Below, piece after piece: positions 1 to 9,031 of a stretch of 64,000 nt of DNA (its first letter is position 1; the number at the start of each line of letters is the position of its first letter). This DNA is from Sandaracinaceae bacterium. GTDB taxonomy: Bacteria; Myxococcota_A; Polyangia; Polyangiales; Sandaracinaceae. The position numbers and the translations under genes were made by a program. Location: NCBI GenBank assembly GCA_020633195.1, contig JACKEC010000014.1:992001-1056000 (forward strand), in the 5' to 3' direction. Under the pieces are notes generated by a model, which had not been told where the DNA came from, did not search any database, and saw only the letters and a list, made by a program, of their open reading frames with translations.

Positions 1-1886
1 GCCGCGCCGAGCTCGGGGAGCTCTCGGGCGAGCGACGCCTGCACCTGCTCGAGCTGGTCGGGCTTGAGCCGGTCGACCTTGTTGAGCGCGCCCACCACGT
101 GCCGGCGAGAGGCGCGGATGGCCGACAGGATCTTGCCCTCGGTGGCCTTGCCCGCCTGGCCGGAGTCGAAGATCCAGAGCGCCGCGTCCGCGCGCCGCAG
201 GGCCTCGGCGGCGAGCGCCTCGTGCTCGGGCACCGGCGCGTTGCTGCCCGGCGTGTCGAGGATCCAGACCCGCTCGAGGAGCTCGGAGGGCAGCACGATC
301 TCGACGTGGTCGACGAGCCCGCCCTCCTCGGCGTCCTCGAGCATCGACTTGAGCTGGGTCCAGAGCCCCTCGCGGGTGGTCCCGTCGCGGCGCACGAGCC
401 GGACCAGCTTCTCGGCGCCCGACCTCAGGAGGTTGAGCGTCGCGGTCGTGGGGAGGATCCCCGTCGGCGCGACGTCGGCGCCGACGAACGCGTTAACCAG
501 CGTGCTCTTCCCCGCGTTGAACTCGCCGAGGATCGCCAGCACGAGGGGCCGATCGAGCTCGTCTCGCAGCGCGTGCGCGCGGCGCTCCACGTCGGCGAGG
601 GCGCGCTGCTCGGCGAAGCGCGCGACCTCGTCGATCGCCGCCGCGAGGTCGATGTCGCCGGTGTCCCCGCGCCACAGGGCGTGGAGCGCGTCCCGCCGGA
701 GCGCCCGGACCGCGGCGGCGTCGGCGGCGGCCACCCGGTCGGCGCGGGCGAGGATGTCCAGCGCGAGCTGCGGCGCGCCGTCGCGCACGGCCACCGCGGC
801 GCGCGCCAGCTCGAGCCGAGGCTCGTCGCCCTCCATGAGCAGCAGGGGCCGGGCCGCGTCGACCCCGCGCGCCAGCGCCGCCCAGGCTCGCGCGGCGCGG
901 GCCGCGCCGTCGCCGGGGGACACCGCGTCGAGCCGGTCGGCGATGTGGGCCAGCTCCGACGCCGCGTCCAGCGGGCAGAGCCGCGCCGCGCGCCGCAACA
1001 GCTCGCGGTCCCCTCCGAGCGCCGCGCTGGCCGTGAGCAGCGCCTGCGTGGCCTCCGCCGGGCGGCCCTCCTGAAGGAGCACCTCGGCCAGCGTCCCGAG
1101 GGCGAGCGCCCCACCCCCTCGGGCGACCGCCGTCCGCGCGTGCGTCTCCGCGGCGTCGAGGTCTCCATCCGCGAGCGCGAGCTCGGCGAGCCGCGCCGAC
1201 GCGAGGGCGCGCCCCGACTGCGCCGCGCGCTGGAGCAGCCCCTTGGCCCGGGTCGTCTCGCCCACCGAAGCGAGCGCGACCCCGAGGCGCTCGGCGACCT
1301 CGGGCGCGACCTCCTCGAGGTCCAGGCCGTGGAGCGCCGCGGCGGCGCTCGCCCCGCGCCCGGCGACGGCGAGGGTCTCCGCGAGCTCCACGCGGAGCTC
1401 GTGATCCTCGGGATCGGCGGCGAGCGCCTTGCGGAGCTCCCGGGCGGCGCGGTCCGGCCGGTTGCGGGCCCGCTCGGCTCGGGCCCGGACGACGCACGCC
1501 GCGGCGAAGCGCGGGCCTCCCTCCTTGGCCGCGCGGCGCGCCGCGTCCCGCGCCTCCTCCACCGCCGCCGCGATGTCTCCGGCCTCGAGCGCGAGCTGCG
1601 CCGAGAGGAGCGCGATCTCCGGCTCGTCCGGGTCGAGCTGGCGCGAGACCGCCGCGATCGCCCGGGCGCCGTCGAGGTCTCCCTTGGCGCGCAGGACGAG
1701 GGTCAGGCCCTGCCGCGCCCGGAGCAGGCTGGGCCGCTCCGCGAGGACCTCGCGCAGGGCGCCCTCGGCCTCGGCGTGCCGCCCCTCCCGGAGCGCGCGC
1801 TCCGCGTCCTCCACTCGCTCGCGGACGTCGTCCGGGAGCAGGAGCACGTCGTCGATGAAGCGAGCCGCGCGGTCGAGGAGGCTCAT
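1..1886 (-). CDS. TPR-repeat protein with dynamin-family GTPase domain (3' end cut by window)
   Basis: Reads from an ATG at 1886 to the window edge in one open frame (628 codons visible; C-terminus missing). Residues 1 to about 440 are Ala/Leu/Arg-rich helical repeats of TPR type. They are followed by a G domain: P-loop GEFNAGKST from G454, G3 motif DTPG from D544, and G4 motif NKVD at 602-605. The GEFNAGKS form of the P-loop is typical of the bacterial dynamin-like/YfjP-type GTPases, which remodel or monitor membranes. The TPR half probably supplies protein contacts; that is inference. It diverges from the response regulator at 1954. No stall or helical-bundle region can be judged because the gene is truncated. 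The family assignment is firm; the cellular role is unknown. Confidence 0.85.
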   Translation of the reverse strand, partial: MSLLDRAARFIDDVLLLPDDVRERVEDAERALREGRHAEAEGALREVLAERPSLLRARQGLTLVLRAKGDLDGARAIAAVSRQLDPDEPEIALLSAQLALEAGDIAAAVEEARDAARRAAKEGGPRFAAACVVRARAERARNRPDRAARELRKALAADPEDHELRVELAETLAVAGRGASAAAALHGLDLEEVAPEVAERLGVALASVGETTRAKGLLQRAAQSGRALASARLAELALADGDLDAAETHARTAVARGGGALALGTLAEVLLQEGRPAEATQALLTASAALGGDRELLRRAARLCPLDAASELAHIADRLDAVSPGDGAARAARAWAALARGVDAARPLLLMEGDEPRLELARAAVAVRDGAPQLALDILARADRVAAADAAAVRALRRDALHALWRGDTGDIDLAAAIDEVARFAEQRALADVERRAHALRDELDRPLVLAILGEFNAGKSTLVNAFVGADVAPTGILPTTATLNLLRSGAEKLVRLVRRDGTTREGLWTQLKSMLEDAEEGGLVDHVEIVLPSELLERVWILDTPGSNAPVPEHEALAAEALRRADAALWIFDSGQAGKATEGKILSAIRASRRHVVGALNKVDRLKPDQLEQVQASLARELPELGA

Positions 1887-1939
1887 GCGGCCCGAAGCGT
1901 AGCGCACCCGGCTCGCCTGGCTCGATGGAGAATCCGCGA

Positions 1940-1945
1940 TAGGCT
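1940..1945 (+). promoter_or_regulatory. -10 element TAGGCT, leaderless-type promoter
   Basis: The TANNNT hexamer ends 8 nt before the ATG at 1954, which would put transcription start at or next to the start codon. No Shine-Dalgarno sequence is visible. The spacing recurs at many genes in this window. Confidence 0.5.
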
Positions 1946-1953
1946 GGCGCCCG

Positions 1954-2919
1954 ATGTCGACCGCGCCGCCCAGCCCTCGGCACGTCCTCGTGGCGGACGA
2001 CGACCGCGTGACGCGCGAGTACGTCGCGGGTCTCTTGCGTGGCAACGGCTACGAGGTGACGACCGTCGACAATGGGAAGAAGGCGATCGAGGGCGCCCTC
2101 AAGGACGGCGTCTCGGTCGTGATCCTCGACGTCGTGATGGACGGCCTCTCCGGCATCGACGCGTGCCGGATGATCAAGTCGACCTCCGCGCAGCGCGGCG
2201 CGTTCATCCCCGTCCTGCTGCTCACCGCCCGCACGGACATCGACAGCCGGGTCGAGGGCCTGCGGATCGGCGCCGACGACTACGTCTGCAAGCCCTTCGA
2301 CGAGCGGGAGCTGCTGGCGCGCGTCGAGAGCATCCTGCGGATCAAGGACATGCACGACGACGTGCACCGCGCGCGGCTCCGCCTGGAGCGGCTCGCGATC
2401 CGCGACGAGCTGACCGGCCTCTACAACTATCGCTACCTCCAGTCGCGCCTCGACGAAGAGTTCAAGCGCGCCGAGCGTTACCGCGAGCCCCTGAGCTGCG
2501 CGATGATCGACATCGACCACTTCAAGACCTTCAACGACCGGTTCGGCCACGACGTGGGGGACAAGGTCCTCCACGCGATGGCGGGCCGGCTGCTCGAGGC
2601 GGTGCGAGAGGTCGACGTGGTCGCGCGCTACGGCGGAGAGGAGTTCTTGCTGGTGCTGCCGAGCACGCACCTGTCCGGGGCGCTGACGGTCGCCGACCGC
2701 GTGTGGCGCGCGGTCGGAGAGCACCCGGTCGAGATCAGCGGTGACCGGTCGGAGCGCATCTCCGTGTCGGTGGGGGTCGCGCTCTACCCGAGCCGCGGCG
2801 TCACCAGCCGGGACGCGCTGTTGAAGGCCGCGGACCGAGCGCTGTATCGAGCCAAAGAGGAAGGCCGCGACCGCATCTGCGTCTTCCAGGAAGCCACCTA
2901 CGTCTACGAGCAGGGGTGA
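1954..2919 (+). CDS. Response regulator with GGDEF diguanylate cyclase domain (PleD-like)
   Basis: 321 residues. The N-terminal receiver domain has the acidic pocket D15-D17, phosphoacceptor D59 in VVILDVV, T91 and K113. A short linker leads to a GGDEF domain with an intact active site GGEEF at 227-231. The inhibitory I-site RxxD (R218-D221) lies exactly five residues upstream. It should make c-di-GMP from two GTP, be switched by phosphorylation, and be subject to product inhibition. No partner histidine kinase lies next to it. The stop codon is followed after one base by the ABC ATPase gene, so the two are probably co-transcribed and translationally coupled. The ATG is preceded by a TAGGCT -10 box and no SD, consistent with a leaderless mRNA. 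Confidence 0.95.
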   Translation: MSTAPPSPRHVLVADDDRVTREYVAGLLRGNGYEVTTVDNGKKAIEGALKDGVSVVILDVVMDGLSGIDACRMIKSTSAQRGAFIPVLLLTARTDIDSRVEGLRIGADDYVCKPFDERELLARVESILRIKDMHDDVHRARLRLERLAIRDELTGLYNYRYLQSRLDEEFKRAERYREPLSCAMIDIDHFKTFNDRFGHDVGDKVLHAMAGRLLEAVREVDVVARYGGEEFLLVLPSTHLSGALTVADRVWRAVGEHPVEISGDRSERISVSVGVALYPSRGVTSRDALLKAADRALYRAKEEGRDRICVFQEATYVYEQG

Positions 2920-2920
2920 G

Positions 2921-3838
2921 ATGTCGCTATTGGAGCTGAAGGGCGTCGAGAAGCGCTACGGGGAGCTGGTCGCGCTGCGGAGCGTGGACCTCGACGTCCA
3001 GCCGGGCCGCATCGGGCTGCTGGGGCCGAACGGGGCGGGCAAGAGCACGCTGCTCAAGACGCTCCTGGGGCTCGTGCGCCACGACCACGGCACCGTCCGG
3101 GTCTTCGAGCGGGACGTCGCGCGGGAGCCCTTCGAGGTGCGCGCGCGCATCGGCTACATGCCCGAGGGCGACTCGGTCCTCCCCGAGCTGACGGCGCTGC
3201 AGTTCACCACCCTCGCGGCGGAGCTCTGCGGGCTGCCCCGCGCCGAGGCCATCGCGCGGTCCCACCAGGTCCTCCACTACGTGGGCCTCGGCGAGGCGCG
3301 CTACCGGCGGCTCGGCTCCTTCTCCACCGGCATGCGGCAGCGGGCCCGCCTCGCGCAGGCGCTGGTCGGGGACCCCAAGCTCCTCCTCCTCGACGAGCCC
3401 ACGAGCGGCCTCGACCCGCGCGGTCGCGAGGAGATGCTCGCGCTGATCCTCGACATCCCCCACCGCACCGGGGCGAGCGTGGTCCTCTCGACGCACATCC
3501 TCCCGGACGTCGAGAAGACGTGTGATCAGGTCATCGTGATCGCGGGCGGCGAGGTGCTCTACGCCGGCGAGCTCGACCCGCTCGTGCGCCCGGACCGCAA
3601 CGTCTACGAGGTCCGCGCCAAGGGCAGCCTCAAGAAGCTGAAGAAGACCCTCGAGCTCGGCCGCTGCATCGTCGAGCGCTCGGGCTCGACGCTCGAGGTC
3701 AAGGTCCCCGAGGGCAAGGACGCGACCTTCGTCCTCGAGCTCGCCTACCAGGAGGGGCACCAGCTCCGGCACCTCGCGCCCCTCATCCAGACCCTCGAGC
3801 GCGCGTTCCTCAAGACCCTGGCCGACGCCGGACACTGA
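2921..3838 (+). CDS. ABC transporter ATP-binding protein
   Basis: 305 residues, a single nucleotide-binding domain of the ABC-2/drug-exporter type. Walker A is GPNGAGKS at 35-42. The signature region is STGMRQR, followed by Walker B LLLLDEPTSGLDP and the H-loop STHILPDVE. The Q-loop position reads MPEGDS, with Glu in place of the usual Gln, as in many ABC-2 ATPases. About 85 residues follow the ATPase core, a C-terminal accessory region. No membrane permease lies next to it: the following gene is on the other strand. It either works with a permease elsewhere or has a regulatory role. It begins one base after the diguanylate cyclase stop, which suggests an operon. Confidence 0.92.
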   Translation: MSLLELKGVEKRYGELVALRSVDLDVQPGRIGLLGPNGAGKSTLLKTLLGLVRHDHGTVRVFERDVAREPFEVRARIGYMPEGDSVLPELTALQFTTLAAELCGLPRAEAIARSHQVLHYVGLGEARYRRLGSFSTGMRQRARLAQALVGDPKLLLLDEPTSGLDPRGREEMLALILDIPHRTGASVVLSTHILPDVEKTCDQVIVIAGGEVLYAGELDPLVRPDRNVYEVRAKGSLKKLKKTLELGRCIVERSGSTLEVKVPEGKDATFVLELAYQEGHQLRHLAPLIQTLERAFLKTLADAGH

Positions 3839-3841
3839 GGC

Positions 3842-4504
3842 TCAGCGCTCGGACTCGTCGACCTCGATCGTGGGGCCGGCCTCTTCGGGGCCCGCCCCGT
3901 GGGGGAGCCCGTCGGAGGGGACCGCGCCGAAGCGGACGCTCCCGATGAGCAGCAGGACCATCCCGACCGCCATGACCGGGATGCCGAAGCCCCACTCCAG
4001 GAGCGCGCCGCCGTGGAGCATCTCGATGCCGCGCCACATGTGGACCATCGAGTACACGGTCGAGAAGCCGGGCGCGAAGGCGAGCAGGAACGCCACCAGG
4101 CGCGCGCCGCGCATCTTCACGATGCTGCGACGGCGCAGGAGCAGCCACACGAAGAGCGCCACCACGAAGGGCACGGTCCACATGTTCCGGGCCGGGCCCG
4201 ACGCGAGGTCGAGCCCCGACCAGGTCACCACCTGGTCCTCGACGGTGGCCGACGCGAACGGCGCGAAGAAGCCGAACAGCACGAAGAACGCCCCGAGGGC
4301 GAGCCACCCGCGGCCGAAGCGCACGTCCCAGGGGTCGACGTCGTCCTCCCAGCCCGGCAGGTCGCGCTCGTGGGCCTGCTTGGGCAGGTCGGCGAAGTCG
4401 ACGAGCGAGAGCTCGTGGACCGGGCAGACCGACTCGCCCTCGTAGCACTCGCGGCAGAACGGGCAGAAGAGGAGCCGCGCGTCGTTGGATTCGGTCTCGG
4501 CCAT
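3842..4504 (-). CDS. Zinc-ribbon membrane protein of unknown function
   Basis: About 220 residues from the ATG at 4504; an in-frame ATG at 4534 would add ten. The N-terminus has FCPFCRECYEGESVCPVH, a CxxC...C-x2-H pattern suggesting a small zinc ribbon. Four hydrophobic stretches follow: WLALGAFFVLFGFFAPF, VPFVVALFVWLLL, VAFLLAFAPGF and GFGIPVMAVGMVLLLIG. A polar, acidic tail closes the protein. This resembles the many myxobacterial membrane proteins in which a zinc ribbon precedes membrane helices; no catalytic motif is visible. It converges on the ABC ATPase gene, with stop codons only a few bases apart. Function not recognised. Confidence 0.75.
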   Translation of the reverse strand: MAETESNDARLLFCPFCRECYEGESVCPVHELSLVDFADLPKQAHERDLPGWEDDVDPWDVRFGRGWLALGAFFVLFGFFAPFASATVEDQVVTWSGLDLASGPARNMWTVPFVVALFVWLLLRRRSIVKMRGARLVAFLLAFAPGFSTVYSMVHMWRGIEMLHGGALLEWGFGIPVMAVGMVLLLIGSVRFGAVPSDGLPHGAGPEEAGPTIEVDESER

Positions 4505-4589
4505 CCGGAGCCCAGGAGCGACAGAGGTGCGCATATCACGGCCGACAACGCCGCGCCGGCCAGGTTCCGGGGTGGCCCGATCGTCCCGA

Positions 4590-7316
4590 TCAGGGCGCCG
4601 CGGTCGGGATCGTCAAGGTCACTTGCTGCGCGCGGTCTTCGCCGACGGTGTAGTGCTGCTCCGCGTCGCGCCCGAGCAGCGAGCCCCGCAGGGCCAGCTC
4701 CTCGCCGATCGAGAGGCCGGCGATCTCGAGCGGTGAGCTGCCGCGGAGCACGCCGTCGACCCACACCTGGGCGCCCACCGGCTCGGTCGTGATGCGCAGC
4801 GTCACCTGGATCGGGTTCAGGTGGTAGACGCGCCGGTTCTCGCCCTCGCGGAGCGTGAAGCTGTCGGTCCGGTCCTCGTGCCCGGAGCGGTGCAGCTCGA
4901 GCTGCACCACCCTCCCCGGCTGCAGGTCTGGCAGCGTCACCGGCGTCTGGTGCGGGAGCGGGTCGCCGTCGAGGCTGACCTCCGCGCCCTCGGGCGTGGT
5001 GATCAGCGTGAGCGTCGTGGGATCCGGCCGTGACGCGAACCAGGCCCCGACCGCGGCGACGATCGCCACCAGCAGCGCCACCGCGACGGCGGCGAGGATG
5101 AACCGGATCGGCTGCGGCTTGCCGAGCTGCTCCGCGTTCTCCTCCGGCATGTCCGTGCGCGGAGGCGGCGCCGCGAACGGATCCGCGAGCGGCTGCACGG
5201 CCACCTCGGGCTGCGACGGAGCGGAGACGCCGCCGAACGGATCGAAGGGCTGCTGACCGGGCGGCTGGAAGTAGCGATCCGCCTCCGGGCCGAGCCGGAT
5301 CCCCGCCGAGGACGGACCCGAGAGCGGGAAGCCCCGCGCGGCGGGCATCGGCACCACCGCGTTGCCCTCCTCCGACAGCGCGACGGTCCGCTCCGCCGGC
5401 AGCTCGTCGGGCGCGTCGGGGTGCAGGGCCATGGGCGCCCCCACCAAGTGCGGCGCTCCGGGCGGGACGGGATCGTCGAGGGTCGAGGGCTCGTCGTCGG
5501 GCGGGGGCGGAGGGGGACGCCGCGGCGGAGGAGGGATCCTCCCCTTGGGCGGCATGCGCCCGGGCGGCGGGACGGAGGCGGGCTTGGCGCCGCGCGGCCG
5601 CGGGAACGCCATCGCGCCCGGCTTGAACGCGGGGGCCTGGTTCGCGGTGCGGTCCATGACGCCGCCCGAGGGAGGCGCGTTGGAGTCGAACGCGGGGGCC
5701 GCCATCGCGGTCTTGTCCGGCAGCTCGTCGTCGTCGTCGTCGTCGGGGAACGCTGGCGCGCCGAACGCCGTGCGGTCCTCGACGTCGTCGTCCGCGTCCG
5801 GTCGGAGCAGCGCCGAGTCCGCGACGCGAGTCGCGACGAACGCGAGCGGGTTGTCGGTGGCGACGGTGCTCTCGCCGGGCAGGTCCTCGGGCGGCGGAGG
5901 CGCGCCCGGGCGGCGCAGCGCCTTGATGGCTTCGTGAGCGCTCTGGAACGCGTCGCCGTCCTCGTCGACGAGGGTCGACTCGTCCCACTCCCCGCGGCCT
6001 TTGAGGAAGGTCTCCTCTTCCCAGTCCTCGGGGGCGGGGAGCCCGCCGAACTCGGCGAACCGATCCGTGGGCGGCTCGGGGCTCGGGGGCGGGTTCGCGA
6101 TCGGCGCCGTCCGCCCCGACGAGGAGCGGCGGAACGGGAGGATGTCGTTGCGCGTGGACTCGTCGCCGTCGACGTCGCCGAGATCGAACACGACGCTGGC
6201 CTCGGGCGGCGGCACGAACTCGTCGCGCGACATCGGCGGCAGCTCGACGTCCTGCGAGGGCGGCGGCTCGGACGGCGCGTTCGGCTCGTCCTCGGGCAGC
6301 TTGAGGATCTGGCTGTGCCGGCGCACGTCGTCCGGGAAGAGCGCGCCCATGAGCTGCGCGAGGCGCGACGCGGTGAAGGTCGGGTTGCCCTTGTAGAGCA
6401 GCTCGGTGAGGTCCTGACCGAACGCGTGCGCGGACTGGTAGCGGTCGGCCGGCTCCTTCGCGAGCGACTTCATGATCACCCGCTCGAGCGCAGGGTTGAC
6501 GTCGGGCCGCTTGTGGCGCGGGCTCGCGATCTCGGCCTTGCGCACGCGGTCGAGGAGCGCCGGGACGTTGTTCTCCTGGTAGACCATCTCGCCGGTCAGG
6601 AGCTCGTGCAGGAGGATCCCGGTCGAGAAGATGTCGGAGCGCTGGTCGACGGGGTCGCCCCAGGCCTGCTCCGGAGACATGTAATAGTACTTGCCCTTGA
6701 TGACGCCGACCTCGGTCTGACCGCCCCGCAAGGCGGCTTTCGCGATCCCGAAGTCGACGAGCTTCACCTCGCCCGCGTAGCTGATGAGGACGTTCTGGGG
6801 CGAGATGTCCCGGTGGACGATCCCCATCGGGCGCCCCTCCGAGTCACGCTTCCGGTGGGCATAGCCGAGCCCGTTGCAGATCTCGGCGGCGACGTACGTG
6901 CAGATGTCGACTGGGAGCGCGACGTTGCGATCGTGGGCGCGCTTGCCGACGCGGTAGGCGTCGGCCCCCTCGATGAACTCCATCGCGATGTAATAGGTAT
7001 CGTCGATGCAACCGAGGTCGAACGTCTGGGCCACGTTGACGTGGCTCAGGTGGACGGAGATCTTGGCCTCCTCCACGAGCATCTGGATGAAGTGCTCGTC
7101 CTCCGAGAACCTCGGGTGGATGACCTTGATGGCGATCAGCTTCTCGAACCCGCCGATCCCTTTGGTCTTCGCAACGTACACCTCGGCCATCCCGCCAACG
7201 GCCAAGCGCCTCAGGAGGGTGTACGGGCCGAACGGCTTCGGGAGATCGAGGGCGTCGCTGAGCAGGGGTACGTCCCGGCGAAAGGATAACGGGCGCCCGG
7301 CAGGAGGGTAAAGCAC
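4590..7316 (-). CDS. Membrane-anchored Ser/Thr protein kinase with PEGA domains
   Basis: 908 residues from a GTG at 7316. The start is uncertain, since the family usually begins close to the PFGPY motif at residue 28. The kinase domain spans about 30-310: glycine loop AVGGMAEVY, ATP lysine K64, HRDISPQN from H168 and DFG at 188-190, all intact. A long Pro/Asp/Glu-rich linker follows to about 730, then one transmembrane helix near 735-757. The extracytoplasmic part has two PEGA-type beta domains (TTPEGAEVSLDG near 767 and TTEPVGAQVWVDG near 837). The layout suits a receptor kinase sensing the envelope. It is divergent from the cyclic-nucleotide-binding gene with a 31-bp gap, so the two promoters overlap. 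Confidence 0.92.
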   Translation of the reverse strand: MLYPPAGRPLSFRRDVPLLSDALDLPKPFGPYTLLRRLAVGGMAEVYVAKTKGIGGFEKLIAIKVIHPRFSEDEHFIQMLVEEAKISVHLSHVNVAQTFDLGCIDDTYYIAMEFIEGADAYRVGKRAHDRNVALPVDICTYVAAEICNGLGYAHRKRDSEGRPMGIVHRDISPQNVLISYAGEVKLVDFGIAKAALRGGQTEVGVIKGKYYYMSPEQAWGDPVDQRSDIFSTGILLHELLTGEMVYQENNVPALLDRVRKAEIASPRHKRPDVNPALERVIMKSLAKEPADRYQSAHAFGQDLTELLYKGNPTFTASRLAQLMGALFPDDVRRHSQILKLPEDEPNAPSEPPPSQDVELPPMSRDEFVPPPEASVVFDLGDVDGDESTRNDILPFRRSSSGRTAPIANPPPSPEPPTDRFAEFGGLPAPEDWEEETFLKGRGEWDESTLVDEDGDAFQSAHEAIKALRRPGAPPPPEDLPGESTVATDNPLAFVATRVADSALLRPDADDDVEDRTAFGAPAFPDDDDDDELPDKTAMAAPAFDSNAPPSGGVMDRTANQAPAFKPGAMAFPRPRGAKPASVPPPGRMPPKGRIPPPPRRPPPPPPDDEPSTLDDPVPPGAPHLVGAPMALHPDAPDELPAERTVALSEEGNAVVPMPAARGFPLSGPSSAGIRLGPEADRYFQPPGQQPFDPFGGVSAPSQPEVAVQPLADPFAAPPPRTDMPEENAEQLGKPQPIRFILAAVAVALLVAIVAAVGAWFASRPDPTTLTLITTPEGAEVSLDGDPLPHQTPVTLPDLQPGRVVQLELHRSGHEDRTDSFTLREGENRRVYHLNPIQVTLRITTEPVGAQVWVDGVLRGSSPLEIAGLSIGEELALRGSLLGRDAEQHYTVGEDRAQQVTLTIPTAAP

Positions 7317-7326
7317 GACATCCTGC

Positions 7327-7332
7327 TATGTT
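7327..7332 (+). promoter_or_regulatory. Extended -10 element TGC-TATGTT
   Basis: A TGn-TANNNT extended -10 ends 15 nt before the ATG at 7348, leaving a leader of only about 9 nt. It lies inside the 31-bp gap shared with the divergent kinase gene. Confidence 0.45.
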
Positions 7333-7347
7333 CCGTCCAGATCTCCC

Positions 7348-7860
7348 ATGCCTGACTCACAGCCGACCCGCCGCCCGCCCGTCACCACCGCGATGCTCCG
7401 AGAGATCGGCCTCTTCGGTGGGCTCGACGACGCGACCCTCGAGGTGCTCGCCTCCGAGCTGCCGATGCTGCAGGCCGACGTCGGCGAGCGCGTCGTCAAG
7501 GAGGGCGACCCCGCCCGGGAGATGTACGTCGTCGTCGCGGGCGAGCTCGAGGTCCTCAAGCGCAGCAAGGGCGGCGCCGAGGTCCGCGTCGCGATGCTCG
7601 GCGGCGGCGACTGGTTCGGCGAGATGGCGATCGTCGACGTGCAGCCCCGCTCCGCGACGGTGCGGGCGCTCGCGCCGAGCTTCCTCCTGAGGATGTCGGC
7701 CGAGCACGTCGACCAGCTCCTTTATCGCCGCGACCTGAAGGCCTACTCGCTGCTCGTGATGAACATCGCGCGCGAGCTGAGCCGCCGCCTCCGCGTGGCG
7801 GACGGGATCCTCTCTCAGTTCGTCGGGTCGGTCACCGAGCAGTACAAGGCCGGGACCTGA
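7348..7860 (+). CDS. Cyclic nucleotide-binding domain protein (Crp-like, no HTH)
   Basis: 170 residues, essentially one CNBD. The phosphate-binding cassette is recognisable as WFGEMAIVDVQPRSATVRA (FGE followed by RSATV), giving the Glu and Arg that usually hold the cyclic nucleotide. The C-terminal helices (about 125-165) would be the dimerisation or C-helix. There is no helix-turn-helix, so it is not a Crp/Fnr transcription factor as such; it is more likely a regulatory subunit or a stand-alone sensor. It is divergent from the PEGA kinase with only 31 bp between them and converges on ppsR. A functional link with the kinase is possible but is inference. Confidence 0.88.
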   Translation: MPDSQPTRRPPVTTAMLREIGLFGGLDDATLEVLASELPMLQADVGERVVKEGDPAREMYVVVAGELEVLKRSKGGAEVRVAMLGGGDWFGEMAIVDVQPRSATVRALAPSFLLRMSAEHVDQLLYRRDLKAYSLLVMNIARELSRRLRVADGILSQFVGSVTEQYKAGT

Positions 7861-7872
7861 CCGCGACGGGCC

Positions 7873-8721
7873 TCACACCGTGGTGAGGTGCGAGGGCGGC
7901 GGGAGCGAGTGGTCCTCCCGGTCCTTGATCGCCTCGAGGATGATCGTCGCGGTCTCCTCGATCGCGCGGCCCGAGACGTCGATGACCATCCAGCCCGGGT
8001 GCGTCGCGAAGATCTCGTCCGCGTACTCGAGCTCGGCGGCGACGTGGTCGCGAAGGCCGTAGTTCGCGTCGGCCGGCATGCCGAGCTGGACCAGCCGCGA
8101 CTTGCGGATCTCGAGCAGCTTCTCGATCCGGATCGTGAGCGCCACGACGCGCTCGGGCGGCACCTCGGCGAGCTCTGGCGGCGGCGGGACGCCGAGCACC
8201 AGCGGCACGTTCGCGACGCGATACCCGCGGCCCGCGAGGTAGGTCGAGAGCGGCGTCTTGCTGGTGCGGCTGACCCCCGTGAGGACGAGGTCGGCCTTGC
8301 GCAGGTTGCGCGGCTCCTTGCCGTCGTCGCTCTTGACCGCGAACTCGATCGCCTCGACGCGACGGAAGTACTCCTCGCTGAGGGGCAGCGTCGCGGTGGG
8401 CCGGTTGAGCGGCTTCATGTCGAGGTAGGCGCCCACCTTGTGGATGAGCGTCCCGATCACGTCCACGGCCTCGACGTGGTGCTCCGCGGCCATCTGGTGG
8501 AACTCCTCCCGGAGGTCCGTGGCCACGAGCGTGAAGACGACCATCGCGTTCGCCGCGCGCGCCTTCTCGAGCACCTCGCGCACGGCGTCCGCGTCGCGGA
8601 CGCGCGTGAACAGCCGGATGCGGACGCGCTGCTCCGGGAACTGCAGGAGCGCGGCACGAACCACCCGCTCGGCGGTCTCACCGGTCGAGTCACTCACCAC
8701 GAAGATGGTCGGGCGGTCCAT
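7873..8721 (-). CDS. ppsR: Bifunctional kinase/pyrophosphorylase regulating PEP synthase (or PPDK)
   Basis: 282 residues, the usual length of the DUF299/PSRP family. It starts with the family signature VSDSTGETAE and carries the P-loop-like GVSRTSKT at 149-156. Members use ADP to phosphorylate, and phosphate to dephosphorylate, a Thr on phosphoenolpyruvate synthase or pyruvate phosphate dikinase, so switching gluconeogenic flux. The target enzyme is not in this window, so which of the two it controls cannot be said. The ATG at 8721 has a strong SD (GGAGGAG) about 4 nt upstream, unlike the leaderless starts nearby. It converges on the CNBD gene with a 12-bp gap. Confidence 0.93.
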   Translation of the reverse strand: MDRPTIFVVSDSTGETAERVVRAALLQFPEQRVRIRLFTRVRDADAVREVLEKARAANAMVVFTLVATDLREEFHQMAAEHHVEAVDVIGTLIHKVGAYLDMKPLNRPTATLPLSEEYFRRVEAIEFAVKSDDGKEPRNLRKADLVLTGVSRTSKTPLSTYLAGRGYRVANVPLVLGVPPPPELAEVPPERVVALTIRIEKLLEIRKSRLVQLGMPADANYGLRDHVAAELEYADEIFATHPGWMVIDVSGRAIEETATIILEAIKDREDHSLPPPSHLTTV

Positions 8722-8805
8722 GCTCCTCCGATGGCCCCAAGGCGAGGGGCGTGACGCACGCTGGCGTCACGCGAGAACACTAGCACGCGGTCGACGCGTG
8801 CGGTC

Positions 8806-8952
8806 TCACCACTTGCGGGCGACCTTGCGGCCGAGGGCCTTGCCCCGCATGCCCTGCACGCGACGGCGGTTCTTCGCCTTGGCCTTGGCCTTGATGCGGT
8901 TGGTCTTGCCGCGGTTCTTGTTGCGCGGCTTGCGCGAGATCATCAGGTACAT
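8806..8952 (-). CDS. Small highly basic protein (48 aa), unknown function
   Basis: ATG at 8952, chosen because AAAGGA lies about 8 nt upstream; an upstream in-frame ATG at 8988 lacks this. The product is MYLMISRKPRNKNRG... and then almost continuous Lys/Arg, with KAKAKAKNRRR and a GKALGRK tail. More than a third of its residues are basic, there is no Cys, and there is no transmembrane segment after the first five residues. It looks like a ribosome- or nucleic-acid-associated small protein, but I do not recognise the family. It sits upstream of ppsR and downstream of a strong terminator, so it has its own transcript start between them. The good SD and codon use argue that it is real. Confidence 0.6.
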   Translation of the reverse strand: MYLMISRKPRNKNRGKTNRIKAKAKAKNRRRVQGMRGKALGRKVARKW

Positions 8953-9031
8953 CGCTCGGTCCTTTCGAGGTCGCGGAGAGTAGGACAACCGCGCGCGCGG
9001 TCAAGCGCGACCGAGGCGACGGAACGAGAAA

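Noticed and set aside
99..2744. An 881-codon open frame on the plus strand opposite the TPR-GTPase gene
   Set aside because: It is a shadow of high GC: Arg/Ala/Gly-rich, no domain, and it also overlaps the response regulator in another frame. The minus-strand GTPase and plus-strand GGDEF frames carry clear motifs.
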